Below, in pieces: positions 51,201-58,022 of a DNA stretch of 64,000 nt (its first letter is position 1; each line of letters begins with the position of its first letter). The DNA comes from Thamnaconus septentrionalis. Lineage: Eukaryota > Chordata > Actinopteri > Tetraodontiformes > Monacanthidae. The stretch spans positions 5,692,001 through 5,756,000 of the forward strand of contig CM020509.1 in the NCBI GenBank assembly GCA_009823395.1, read 5' to 3'. Under the pieces are notes generated by a model. It was not told the origin of the DNA. It made no database searches and saw nothing but the letters and a program-made list of their open reading frames with translations. A program made the position numbers and the translations under genes.

Positions 51201-52719
51201 CCACATCTTGCAACTGGAGGTGGAGGTGTAGGCTCCTCACAGTGACAGTGCCATGTCCTTCCTCCAAAAACGCCTTCAGTGGGCTCTTTGATGGATGGAT
51301 GCTTGAGATAAACCCCAAAGCATTCACAATCCCATCCATCTGGTCACCAAAATCATGCATGTTTATATCTCAGCGCAATCCAATAAGTATTTCAGGATTA
51401 AACACGAATGTCCTGTCGCAGCTACAGACGTTAAGACATGTCTGGTATTTGCTGTGTAAAATTGGCTTGATTACATCAGCGCGGACGCCTATTTCCAAGT
51501 CCTGCGAGGATGTGCGCGATAGCGCAGGAGGAAATCTGTTTCCACTTGTGCGTGTGATGCAACTCCACTTCAACATCTGTAAAGGATTTGGAAGTGGTGC
51601 CGTGTGCGCACGGCTGTTAATAGCAAATAAAAAGGAGGTCTTAAAAAAGGACTTGGGGTGAGGCCACACTGACAAAAGAACAATTATTGTCCAAGAATTT
51701 TTATGAACGACCAAAAACACGCACATCTTGGAAATTTGAAGGGACGAAGAAAAACAAAATTGGGGAAAAGAGTAAATAGGAAAAATGGCAAAGAGAGACG
51801 CAAGGCAGAAATGCTTTTGTTTTATCTTTAGAACATTCAGTTTCAGCTCAAATTTCAACAGGTCTCAAATCTGAGCAGCGTTTTAAACAGCTCATCTGTT
51901 TTCGCTTTCTTAACCCTCCAATGTTTGGCTTTTGATTTGTTTTTTTCTTTGTGATCCGGCAGCCTGCCGAAGCCGAACTCTCTGCAGTTGTGCCTCCGTC
52001 GCAACAGGGCATGGAGGAGCTGTCGGAGGCCGTTGGCGGGCTGAGGACCGTGGAGGACGTGATGAAGTACCTGGAGCCGGACAGATGGCAAGTGGACATG
52101 GATGAGCTGTACAGGCCAACCTGGCACATCCTGGGAAAATCATTCATCCTGAATAAAAAAGCCAAAGGTACGACATTTTGCATACCCGGGAGTGAAACGC
52201 CTCGGACGGTTTCCCAACTCACCCGCCCGCCTCTGCTGTCCTTCAAGGGGGAGTCGATCTCAATCTGCTGAGGGAGGACGTCCGGCTGTACAGCTGCACG
52301 CCGCGCAACTTCTCCGTGTCGCTGCGTGAGGAGCTGGCGAGGACGGACGCCATCTTCTGGCCCAGCTGCCTCCTGGTGAAGCGCTGCGGCGGAAACTGCA
52401 CCTGCTGCTCCCACCGCTGCTTCAACTGTCAGTGCGTCCCCGCCAGGGTCACCAAGAAATACCACGAGGTGAAGGAGCACCTCTGATAACTCTTCTAACA
52501 CCTACTACAGCAATTCTTTGCTATGTCACAAAATGATGAGTACGATGGTGAAGGTGTTGCATCCTTTGAGGCAAACTCTCAGCTGAAACACTTCCTCTGC
52601 TGCAGGTGCTGCTGCTGAAATACCGAAGCGGCGGCAGAGGCCTGCAGAAGTCGCTGACTGACGTGGCCCTGGACCACCATGAGGAGTGTGCCTGTGTGTG
52701 TCAGGACGACCGGGACTGA
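13407..52719 (+). CDS. pdgfc: Platelet-derived growth factor C, complete six-exon gene
   Basis: The gene encodes a secreted, latent growth factor whose dimer, once its CUB domain is cleaved off, activates PDGF receptors (mainly alpha) in mesenchymal, vascular and craniofacial development. The join 13407-13518, 39174-39366, 44062-44242, 51963-52167, 52248-52468, 52606-52719 is open for 341 residues. The human protein is recalled as 345. In order it shows a signal peptide (about 1-20), a CUB domain (about 45-160), a hinge (163-230), a basic activation site (KKAK, 227-230) and a PDGF/VEGF cystine-knot domain (about 233-341). Exon phases are 1, 2, 0, 1 and 0, and every junction restores a conserved residue. 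Hallmarks include [44 protein letters not shown] and [18 protein letters not shown] is excluded because it lacks several of these stretches. The gene spans about 39 kb, much shorter than in mammals. Confidence 0.96.
13891..13904 (+). repeat. Poly-G run
   Basis: Fourteen consecutive G about 370 bp into pdgfc intron 1, near the promoter. Able to form G-quadruplex structure. Confidence 0.9.
14229..14248. repeat. (TA)n microsatellite
   Basis: A short TA array in pdgfc intron 1. Confidence 0.85.
15116..15254. mobile_element. Inverted pair of SINE-head-like segments
   Basis: The left arm starts TGGTTAGCGCTCGCTGCC and ends ACTCGGGTTC. The right arm, read on the minus strand, starts TGGTTAGTGCGCGCAGCACC and ends GGGATTTGAGCCC. 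GTGGTTAGCRCTG...GGTTCAAATCC is a theme shared with the start of the repeat at 47572. The two copies face each other about 60 bp apart. A tRNA B-box-like GGGCTCAAATCCC lies at 15216-15228. The class is uncertain. Confidence 0.45.
15464..15496. repeat. (TG)n microsatellite
   Basis: A pure TG array, followed by an interrupted GTGTCTGTGTGTG extension. Confidence 0.95.
15599..15870 (-). mobile_element. LINE (L2/Maui-like) 3'-tail copy with (ATCC)n end
   Basis: (ATCC) units at 15599-15625 are the complement of the ATGG tail of the 5935 copy. Downstream follow TTGCCAGTTTATCAGCAC, GAGACAAACAGTCAG, GAAGCTGGAGGAGAACCC and GTACAGAGAACCAGAGTC, diverged reverse-complement blocks of the same repeat. Confidence 0.55.
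18373..18550 (+). repeat. Dispersed repeat family, copy B
   Basis: It starts CATATTTAGCCCTCTG, TTTACATTCTCCTGCTAAGA, then CTGATGCTTTGTTGGACCTT, CGCAAGTTGGCC, GGAGCCAACACTGGCTGGG and GACGTTGTCACC, and ends near ATAGTGACACCCCC. It is the best-preserved copy over its left two thirds. Confidence 0.65.
25466..25544. mobile_element. Hairpin (MITE-like) element
   Basis: The two 22-nt arms, 25466-25487 and 25523-25544, are inverted copies matching at 18 of 22 positions. The arms start GCCCCTAC and end ATTGG. The 35 bp between them is unremarkable. No target duplication could be fixed. Confidence 0.45.
26436..26616 (-). repeat. Dispersed repeat family, copy D
   Basis: In reverse orientation: GTGTGACATCACAGAGGGCA at the left, CAACAAAGCAGTAGTTTTAGC in the middle, and GGAGGCTGTAAACAGAGTGC then TAAGTAT at the right. 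An internal hairpin ATCATTGG/CCAATGAT lies near 26470-26490. Confidence 0.6.
28030..28184 (-). repeat. Dispersed repeat family, copy G
   Basis: TTTTTGTGATGTTGTAAAGGGC at the left, GCATCAGTTTTTGCAG in the middle, and GGCTGTAAACGGAGGGCTAA at the right edge. Confidence 0.5.
29636..29840 (-). mobile_element. LINE (L2/Maui-like) 3'-tail copy, reverse
   Basis: It reads AGAGACAAACAACCAGTTGC, ACTCACACTGACAGACAGTT, TGTGTTTGGACTGTGAGAAC, CCAGGCAGACACAGGGAGGA and GGAATCAAACCTGTGACC. This is the reverse complement of the block order seen at 5935 and 47572. Confidence 0.6.
30412..30735 (+). repeat. 197 bp tandem duplication with telomere-like CCCTAA tracts
   Basis: AACCCTAATGCCATGCAAGT begins at 30414 and again at 30611, a 197 bp period. 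Both copies continue TATGGGGTC, AAAGTCAA, TTTGTCC, GAGACATGG and CAAGACACAGCCACGTCAAAT with few differences. The unit ends in several CCCTAA hexamers (30549-30595). It lies deep inside pdgfc intron 1, so it is interstitial. Confidence 0.85.
30735..30793 (-). mobile_element. hAT-like transposon terminal segment
   Basis: Read on the minus strand from 30793 it starts CAGTGGTTCTCAAACTTTC, the widespread hAT-type terminal inverted repeat motif. It continues with CACGCCCCACCTTGGAGG and a CATGCCCCCC segment. The partner end and the 8 bp target duplication were not found, so the copy is truncated or the left end is diverged. It abuts the telomere-like duplication, which may be internal to the same element. 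Confidence 0.6.
32537..32576. repeat. (GA)n array
   Basis: Two GA runs split by GGGACA in pdgfc intron 1. Confidence 0.9.
35691..35722. repeat. 9 bp tandem repeat (TGAGAGGGG)n
   Basis: About three and a half nearly exact units within a longer purine-rich GGTGG stretch starting at 35647. Confidence 0.85.
35851..35948. repeat. 12 bp purine minisatellite (GGGAGAGAGAGA)n
   Basis: About eight units of an all-purine strand, two of them carrying GAGC instead of GAGA. It can adopt triplex (H-DNA) structure. Confidence 0.9.
36096..36438. repeat. Cluster of three GT microsatellites
   Basis: Arrays at 36096-36123, 36237-36274 and 36411-36438, all GT on the plus strand, separated by about 110-140 bp of unrelated sequence. 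Confidence 0.9.
38119..38281 (-). repeat. Dispersed repeat family, copy E
   Basis: CTTAGTGACATCACAAAGAG at the left, GATAAAGCATACGTTTTAG in the middle, and GGCTGTAAACAGAGGGCTAA at the right edge. It lies 0.9 kb upstream of pdgfc exon 2. Confidence 0.6.
39174..39366 (+). CDS. pdgfc: pdgfc exon 2: first half of the CUB domain
   Basis: It completes G38 and encodes residues to the first two bases of K102. [12 protein letters not shown] opens the CUB domain. [17 protein letters not shown] and [20 protein letters not shown] are near-identical to vertebrate PDGF-C. One residue is missing after RLVA relative to the human sequence as I recall it. The acceptor is CTGACTACAG|G and the donor is AA|GTAAGA. 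Confidence 0.96.
39367..44061 (+). other. pdgfc: pdgfc intron 2 (4695 bp)
   Basis: It runs from GTAAGA to TCTCGCCAG. It contains a diverged inverted repeat-like element near 42362-42640 and poly-T/TTTA runs near 40295-40318. GC-rich stretches at 40020-40260 and 41170-41420 give spurious open frames on both strands. No coding exon was recognised. Confidence 0.9.
42362..42640. mobile_element. Candidate degenerate nonautonomous transposon
   Basis: The left end CCTAGGGATGTATCAATGCC followed by GGTACTGAACGATACTGATA resembles a common fish repeat that begins AGGGATGTA..CGATAC. The right end GTATCAGTGGACCCCTAAC is a loose inverted match. Both the boundaries and the class are uncertain. Confidence 0.35.
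44062..44242 (+). CDS. pdgfc: pdgfc exon 3: second half of the CUB domain
   Basis: It completes K102 and encodes 103-162. [20 protein letters not shown] is followed by [20 protein letters not shown] and [15 protein letters not shown] cysteines C121 and C154 join C101 of exon 2. The acceptor is TCTCGCCAG and the donor is TTG|GTACGT at 44243, phase 0. Confidence 0.96.
45101..45150 (-). repeat. Dispersed repeat family, fragment H
   Basis: GCATCAGTTGTAGCAGGAAG, then GGGGGCTAAATGTGCTGTTT. Only the edge third of the family is present. Confidence 0.4.
46084..46174 (+). other. Candidate cassette exon in pdgfc intron 3 (unproven)
   Basis: An open 91 nt segment is bounded by ATTTATCATGCAG and the good donor GAAG|GTGAGG. 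In the phase left by exon 3 it reads [20 protein letters not shown] and on to a glycine. Its length is not a multiple of three, so inclusion would shift exon 4 and reach a TGA inside it. It could be a poison exon, or just a chance splice-site pair. Confidence 0.25.
47030..47292 (+). repeat. Interstitial telomere-like tract, degenerate (CCCTAA)n
   Basis: It is dominated by CTAACCCTAACCCTAC and variants. A higher-order unit containing TAACCCTACTCTAACCCTAA recurs at 47165, 47216 and 47261, spacings of 51 and 45 bp. The C-rich strand is the plus strand, as at 30549-30595. Confidence 0.85.
47572..47820 (+). mobile_element. LINE/SINE 3'-tail copy (L2/Maui-like)
   Basis: It starts GTAGTGGTTAGCACTGG and includes CTCACAGTCC, GGCAAATTGTCCGAAGGC, GTCCAGGATGTAACCCTGCC, TTAGTTGGCTGGGTACAAGC, AGCCCCGTGACCCTGAGCGC and CGGACAAGCGGTGACAGG, ending in AATGGATGGATGGA. 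The block order is the same as at 5935, and it includes the upstream head missing there. Confidence 0.65.
51139..51208. other. Two adjacent palindromes
   Basis: AACTCCAGCTGGAGTT at 51139-51154 is a perfect 16 bp palindrome. At 51175-51208 the 16-nt arm AGATGTGGCAAGTTTA and its exact inverse TAAACTTGCCACATCT are separated by only AC. They lie 20 bp apart, about 755 bp before exon 4. Confidence 0.9.
51963..52167 (+). CDS. pdgfc: pdgfc exon 4: hinge between CUB and growth-factor domains
   Basis: It encodes 163-230 plus one base of codon 231. [20 protein letters not shown] is poorly conserved. [20 protein letters not shown] and [15 protein letters not shown] match the conserved PDGF-C hinge (human recalled as STLEDLIRYLEPERWQLDL). 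It ends NKKAK, the basic site that would be cut by plasmin/tPA-type proteases; the human site is recalled as RKSR. The acceptor is ATCCGGCAG and the donor is AAAG|GTACGA. Confidence 0.95.
52168..52247 (+). other. pdgfc: pdgfc intron 4 (80 bp)
   Basis: A fish-type minimal intron from GTACGA to CTGTCCTTCAAG. It has no stop in the exon-4 frame, but its length is not a multiple of three. Retention would continue to a TGA at 52269-52271 and lose the growth-factor domain. Confidence 0.92.
52248..52468 (+). CDS. pdgfc: pdgfc exon 5: core of the cystine-knot growth-factor domain
   Basis: It encodes 231-304. [40 protein letters not shown] and [18 protein letters not shown] are followed by [16 protein letters not shown]. 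Nine cysteines (247, 271, 277, 281, 283, 284, 288, 291, 293) keep the PDGF-C/D spacing with the extra residues after GGNC. NFS (251) and NCT (280) are potential glycosylation sequons. The acceptor is AAG rather than CAG. A second AG 6 nt downstream (51-53 of 522xx) would splice in frame without the two glycines. The donor is GAG|GTGAAG. Confidence 0.95.
52469..52605 (+). other. pdgfc: pdgfc intron 5 (137 bp)
   Basis: It runs from GTGAAG to CACTTCCTCTGCTGCAG. The frame read-through closes quickly (GAGCACCTCTGA at about 52476-52487). Confidence 0.92.
52606..52719 (+). CDS. pdgfc: pdgfc exon 6: C-terminus and stop
   Basis: It encodes 305-341 and [23 protein letters not shown] is followed by [17 protein letters not shown]. 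The last three knot cysteines are C332, C334 and C336. The human motif is recalled as ECDCVC; here the middle residue is alanine instead of aspartate. The acidic QDDRD tail replaces the human GSTGG ending. Confidence 0.96.
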   Translation: MLLLKYRSGGRGLQKSLTDVALDHHEECACVCQDDRD

Positions 52720-52744
52720 GGCTCCACCCCACCCCACCTCACCT

Positions 52745-52808
52745 CACACACACACACTCACATGACCACGCACACACACACACACACACACACATGCACA
52801 CACACACT
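52745..52808. repeat. Interrupted (CA)n array in the pdgfc 3'UTR
   Basis: CA runs broken by TCACATGACCACG and TG, starting 26 nt after the stop codon. Confidence 0.9.
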
Positions 52809-52947
52809 TGCAACAGCTGGGATGTGGGATAATGAACCTCGCCCGCCGCTCCAGCGTTCAGCATCTCATCCACTTCCACTGGAAGCTAACAAGATTCTCC
52901 TTTCATCCTGCTGTCCTTTGGCTAATTGGATTACTAGACTGGAATCT

Positions 52948-52953
52948 AATAAA
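52948..52953 (+). terminator. pdgfc: Alternative polyadenylation signal AATAAA
   Basis: In the context AATCTAATAAATCTTC. It would give a 3'UTR of about 250 nt. Confidence 0.4.
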
Positions 52954-53698
52954 TCTTCTGAATGGATGTGACTGCTGTGGAATACCAAGCGCCTGCTCAG
53001 AGTGCATCGTAGAGAGGCAAAATAAAAAATAAAATAAAATAAGAAAAGAAACACACTGGAGCAGATCTTGACTATTATGAGGCTCTGAAGACTTGATTCT
53101 TCTGCTCCTGAGAGTAAAGAACGCTGCCTCATCCTCTCCCTTTCAAAAGTTCTAGCGGAATTATCTGATGCTGTCGTGGAAAACGGGACCTTCGTTGTGA
53201 GCCGGTTCCGGCTGACTAATTCTCCCTTCGACCCCGTCACTAAGGCCATCAAAGGCAAAATAAGGGTGCTTCCACTCCTCCTTCCTCCTCCTCCTCCTCT
53301 TAGCTACTACACCGCTAAGTGCCCCGATCCCAATGAGGACTGTAGTACGTGTAAATATGTCGTTTTTGCATTTATGTCCGTTAACTTTTCTTCGTTTCCT
53401 ACCAAAGATTCCGTAGAAGACGCTAAAGTGTCAGGAGAGCCCAAAGCATCAAGCAACTGTGGCCACATGTGAGATTGTTGGTGTTACATATTTATTTGTT
53501 CGAGGAAAGGGAACGTTTAGGTTCAAAAGATCCTGATCTTGTTTTTTTTGGCGCGTTACATTTTCAACCTTATAGTACAACTGCAAGGCCCTTCTGTCAG
53601 TGTTTTTTTTTTACGTTGTGATGTTATTTTCTGTATGCAAGTTATTTATCTCCTCTTTTGCAGTAATTGCCCGTGTATTTCTTTGTACTGTACATCAA

Positions 53699-53704
53699 AA
53701 TAAA
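53699..53704 (+). terminator. pdgfc: Main pdgfc polyadenylation signal AATAAA
   Basis: It is preceded by TGTACTGTACATCA and followed by a T-rich CTCTTTGATTTC, a good signal arrangement. Confidence 0.7.
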
Positions 53705-53920
53705 CTCTTTGATTTCTAAGTGAGTCCAGCGCTTCGAGGCAAGACGGGGGATTTTAATTGTTGAATATTCTGCTCAGTCTTTATCTTTGACATTGCAGCG
53801 CCACAATATTGCTTAGATTTAAAGTCCACATCCATTTTAGATGGAACTCAGTTCTGGGACACAAGTTGGAGCACACAAAAGTGAAGGAAGTGATGTGCTT
53901 TTTCTCTTATTTTGGGAGTC

Positions 53921-53965
53921 ACTAAGAGCTTAATGCCCTTTGTGGCATCACAAAGCTGGTATTTT
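53921..53965 (+). repeat. Dispersed repeat family, end fragment J
   Basis: TTAATGCCCTTTGTGGCATC followed by ACAAAG resembles the right edge of copy C (TTAGTGCCCTTTGTGACATC). Only this edge remains. Confidence 0.4.
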
Positions 53966-55063
53966 TTTCAGAACTAAGTACATTTTTGCCTTAGCATCAA
54001 CTTTATAAGAAGTGGCGCAGAGCACAAGACTCATTTCTTGGAAATCCGTCTTGTGTTGGAAAACATTCTGAAAATTAATTTTGCACAGAAAGTTAAAGAA
54101 AAAAAGAAGATCTATTTCTATTCTTGATTTTGAATTAAGTTTTGAGTATCTCTTTTTTTTGTTGCGCACTCACCACTATTTTTTATTTTTTAATTGTGAT
54201 AATTAATTCCTCCGCGCGGCCATCAAGTCACCCAGGAGGAGTTTCTCATTTGTCCACCTCACGCTGCTGTTCCACTGAATTATTCCCATCTAAATTGAGC
54301 ACTGGCAGGCATCAGCAGTGACGCCAGATGCTACTGCATGAGCCCGCCGCGTCCCAGTGTGGTCTTTATAAGATTAAACAGACTGCCTTCTCCACTTGGT
54401 ATGGAACGAAGAGGGAGAGAGAAAATAAAAGACTTGCTGCTCTGGCATACGGTCGGAAAACAGCGTTGGCACTTGGTCTGGTTTGTTTGCGCAGTATATG
54501 CGAGTGTGTTTGTGGATGTTTGTGTGCAACTTTGTTTGACTTTTCCACCCTTTGGCCACACGTCCCTCTGCGAATTGCCTCCTTAGCTGCGAAACCAAAG
54601 CCTGGCAAGCTGGCAAGCCGCAGCGGCATCATGGTGGAGCTGAAGTGTCCGAGACCAAAAATGTCAATTTATGTCATCTGGAAAACCAAACTAACCCCGG
54701 CACAAACATGGAGAGGTCGGTATGAATTGCAAAAGACGCTGTTGAAAAAACAATCTTTTGATAAGCTACGACTCACCGCAGTTATTGCAAAGGGAATTGC
54801 AAAATGCATACAAAGTAAATGGGAAATCCCTTAATGTCTTTGGAATTCAGCATTAGCTCTGACCAAACATCAGGTCAAGTCAAAACAAACACTCCTGCAA
54901 AATTATGAACTTGCTTATTTAACTCACTTCTCTGTGGAGTTTGCGGAGGAACTTGTGACGGATCGTTTCAAGATCCTGTCTTTTACCCGTTTTCACATCC
55001 TTATTTTTCATTCAGTGGGGCAACTTTGCGTGGTTAGTCAAACAAAACAAAACAAAACAATAC

Positions 55064-55212
55064 AGCATACTTAGCCCTCTGTTTACAATCTCCTGTTGAA
55101 ACATTGGGAAAAGCTGGGCCTTCCACAAGTTCCAAAACTTCAGGATCGGGGACGGAGCCATCACCTGGCTGGGCAGCTGTTTTTAATTAGTGCCCTTTGT
55201 GACATCACAGAA
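55064..55212 (+). repeat. Dispersed repeat family, copy C
   Basis: GCATACTTAGCCCTCTG, TTTACAATCTCCTGTTGAAA, CTGGGCCTTCCACAAGTTCC, GGAGCCATCACCTGGCTGGG and TTAGTGCCCTTTGTGACATC. It shows both edges of the family, so the intact length is about 150-190 bp. Confidence 0.65.
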
Positions 55213-55478
55213 TGACTATTGCAACATTGTGTTTCTATATATATATTCATTTATATGAAGAGTGCTTTTTTTCCCAGACGCTTTTACTTAGATGATGTCT
55301 GATACACTTTCCCTTTAAAACTTTTTTTCATTCATTTTGCTGTCGCCAACTCACTAAACTTGCAGTGGAATCTGTTTAGCATATGTTTAAACAAAATTAA
55401 TAAGAATATTTTATTAATTTCACACTGGGGAAATGTGCCTAATTACCACAGTGTTCAAAGGAAAAAAGTGATAACTAT

Positions 55479-55570
55479 GTGTGTGTGTGTGTGTGTGTCT
55501 TTGTGTGTGTGTAATATATAGAAGAAGAAGAAGAAGCCTTTATTATACCCACATTGGGGAAAATTGCATA
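55479..55570 (+). repeat. GT array, GAA array and LINE-like tail
   Basis: (GT)n at 55479-55512 (interrupted), (GAA)5 at 55521-55536, then GCCTTTATTATACCCACATT and GGGGAAAATTGC. The last part resembles a common fish repeat end (CTTTATTGTCCCACACTGGGGAAATTTGC-type, from memory). Confidence 0.5.
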
Positions 55571-56512
55571 AAACAGATAAATAAACCATCAGGTTTTATC
55601 GAAATGTGAAGAAAATGCTACATTTATATAAAACAGTCAAGTTATTTGCATTATACTTAGAGAAGAGCAGAAAATTAAAGAGATGTTTATTTTCAATTAA
55701 TGGACTGAAGGTTCAACCAATCCCCTGCCAGGCTTTAATCGACGGGAACAGACTTTGTAAATCACCCTAGTGGCCAAATGAAGAATTGAAGCTAACAGAT
55801 TTGGGAGACATTACTGGTGCCGTGAACTTTCCCGTATTATATCCTCATAAGGGATCCCTGGAGGATTGACTGCAGCCTCTGCAGAGCAGAGCTCTTAAGA
55901 GCCTATAAATTAAAACACACCCACTGCAAATCGATGGCGGTTCGAAGTCGTTGACGACGCATCTGATGGGAAAACTATCTCAGTCCCAAACCAGATCAAA
56001 CCACCTCCAGCGTCCCTGATTGGTTGACGGCAAACGGACAGAGAGGCCAAACTTCCCCTTTGCATGTTATGCTTCGATAATTACCAGGTGCTGAAGTGGC
56101 GGCGCTACCGCAGCCGGCTGTCGTTCCCGGGAACGTAAAGGGCTGCAACTTTTAGCGTCGTATTAATCACGAGCCCGGAAATCATCAGCAGGCGGCGGAG
56201 CAGAAGAAACCCTGCGTTAAATATACTGTAGGTTGAGTCATTTGACAGATGTTTCAGCCTTCATCTCCTCTTCCATCCAATGTTTAACCGCTGCATGTTA
56301 CCACACCAAGATGAAAGGTTTGTACTTTTACCCCGAGCTCAATAACAGGTTATACATTAAACCTCCTGCTATAAATCAAACACTTTTTTACTTCTGTCCG
56401 TGCAAATACACCCACAAAAGTAGCCACCTTAAAAAAAAAAAAAAAAAAGCCCAAGAGGTCCCTTCCTGCGCCCTCTGGTGGAGCAGCCTCACTGACTTAA
56501 TTAAGACAAAAG

Positions 56513-56575
56513 TACATATAGCCCTGTGTTTAAAGCCACCAGCCAAATTTCCAACACTGGGCTTTTGCTTTTTCA
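56513..56575 (+). repeat. Dispersed repeat family, fragment I
   Basis: ACATATAGCCCTGTGTTTAA, AGCCACCAGCC and CCAACACTGGGC. The left edge only, diverged. Confidence 0.4.
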
Positions 56576-57986
56576 TATGGAAACGAAACATTTTTGCAGA
56601 GTTCATCAACAGGACAGATTTCATTTTCATTCTTCCGCATTAAATCATGCAAACAAACAAACAAAAATAACAGCTTCTATTGTTCTCCATAACATAACAT
56701 AACCTTTGTCACTTTTGGCCTCTGCAATTACAAGAGGTGGTCTAGGGTATCTATGTATAGAAGCGCTTATACTAATTAAATATTTATGCCATATTTAAAT
56801 ATTTATACGCGTTTCTCTTTTCCCGATGTGTGTAGACGTTACTTTGGCTGACTCTGTATTTGGAAGTTTGAGAAGGGTGTAGCCAGCACCTCGCTGTAGC
56901 AGCTGTCACTGACCAGAATAGTCCCGTAATATGCAACTCTAAGTGACTGTGTCCCCCTGAACCCAAAAGGTTCATCAGTGCTACAGAAAGGTTTCACTTC
57001 TGCAGCTGCTTATTGTGTCCGGCCAACCAGATGTCACTTCCAATGCCTGTCTGATCGAGCTCCTCCCTGTATCTCCTTCGGCTCCAGGACTGCTCAGTGT
57101 CGTCCGTGTCTCCGTATCTCCTCCAGCAGCGGCGCAGCCAACATGTGGCAGCGACGCAAAATACACCGGCGGCGTTGAGCTGATGAGTTCTGACAAGTTA
57201 CTCACACAGCTGACGCTGTTGCTCACAAGCATCCGACTCCCCCGCCGATGGCTGAGGAGGAAATTCATCCGCAATCGAGAGCGGGGTCGAAAGTCGCCGA
57301 TTCCTGTGTCGTCCGGCTAATTAGCTGTGTGTTTTTTGCAGAGGAAGACATTGTGGCGACAGATCCAGCTCCAATTCTTTATTTACTCTGTGGTGTAGTG
57401 ATGGTATTCTGAAAAGGGGAAAACTAAGGTTTTTAAAATCAAACCCCCCTGTTTTTCTTGTTTAGGTCAAAAGATACAAAGAAGCCAAACAAGTGAGTCA
57501 CCGAGGCTAAAATTCTCTTAGAATTCTTCTTTGGAGAGTGTCAGGGAATACAAAAGAGAGGTTTTACCTTTTTTACAAACGAGAAGTTTTACCTTTCCCA
57601 AAAGGTTTTTATGAAATCCAGCAATTGATGCAAATAGTTTATTATTTCCAAGGCTGTGCTGGAATGAAAATATGTAAAATACATTTTTAAAAGATAGTAA
57701 TAATAAGTTGATGAGCAAAAGATCATTATTTTCAGTTTATCCTGTGACTTTAATTGGTCAGAGGCAGGAATTTGTTTGTTTTTGTGAATCTTTCCTGTTG
57801 TATTTTCAGCTGCCCGCCATCGTTTATACAAAAAGGAGCAACGTGACGGCAGCGTTTGTGTCAAAGTGCGGCTTTGAAGCAAGTAAAACATGAGTTTGTC
57901 CACAAACAAGTCGTGCTGACAGTTTAATGTTCGTCTGGGACAGCTGAGTCATAAAGACTGATGTGATTTATTTTTGCTTCCAGACG

Positions 57987-58022
57987 TATGTATATATATA
58001 TGTATGTATATATATATATATT
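57987..58022. repeat. TA/TATG microsatellite
   Basis: Alternating TA with TATG units. Confidence 0.9.

Larger units (their letters stand above)
44243..51962 (+). other. pdgfc: pdgfc intron 3 (7720 bp)
   Basis: It runs from GTACGT to GTGATCCGGCAG. It holds a dispersed-repeat fragment (45101-45150), a candidate cassette exon (46084-46174), a telomere-like tract (47030-47292), a LINE-tail copy (47572-47820), a poly-T run near 48203-48227 and two strong palindromes (51139-51208). The rest shows nothing identifiable. Confidence 0.9.
52720..53725 (+). other. pdgfc: pdgfc 3'UTR
   Basis: It begins with CCACCCCACC and a CA array (52745-52808), then ordinary AT-rich sequence. It includes CTCCTCCTCCTCC near 53280 and AAAATAAAATAAAATAAG near 53025-53042. 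The end is inferred from AATAAA at 53699 with upstream TGTACTGTACA (TGTA elements). Confidence 0.75.

Noticed and set aside
51848..52501. 217-codon open frame on the minus strand
   Set aside because: It is the antisense shadow of pdgfc exons 4 and 5, whose plus-strand frame is clearly the conserved one.
44062..52719. Assignment to pdgfd instead of pdgfc
   Set aside because: [28 protein letters not shown] and [13 protein letters not shown] follow PDGF-C; PDGF-D differs at these places as I recall it.
54328..54834. 168-codon ATG-started frame downstream of pdgfc
   Set aside because: No domain, signal or recognisable motif, no splice or promoter context, and Cys/Val runs from GTGTTTGTGG-rich DNA. 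Chance is the simpler reading, though it is the longest non-shadow frame there.
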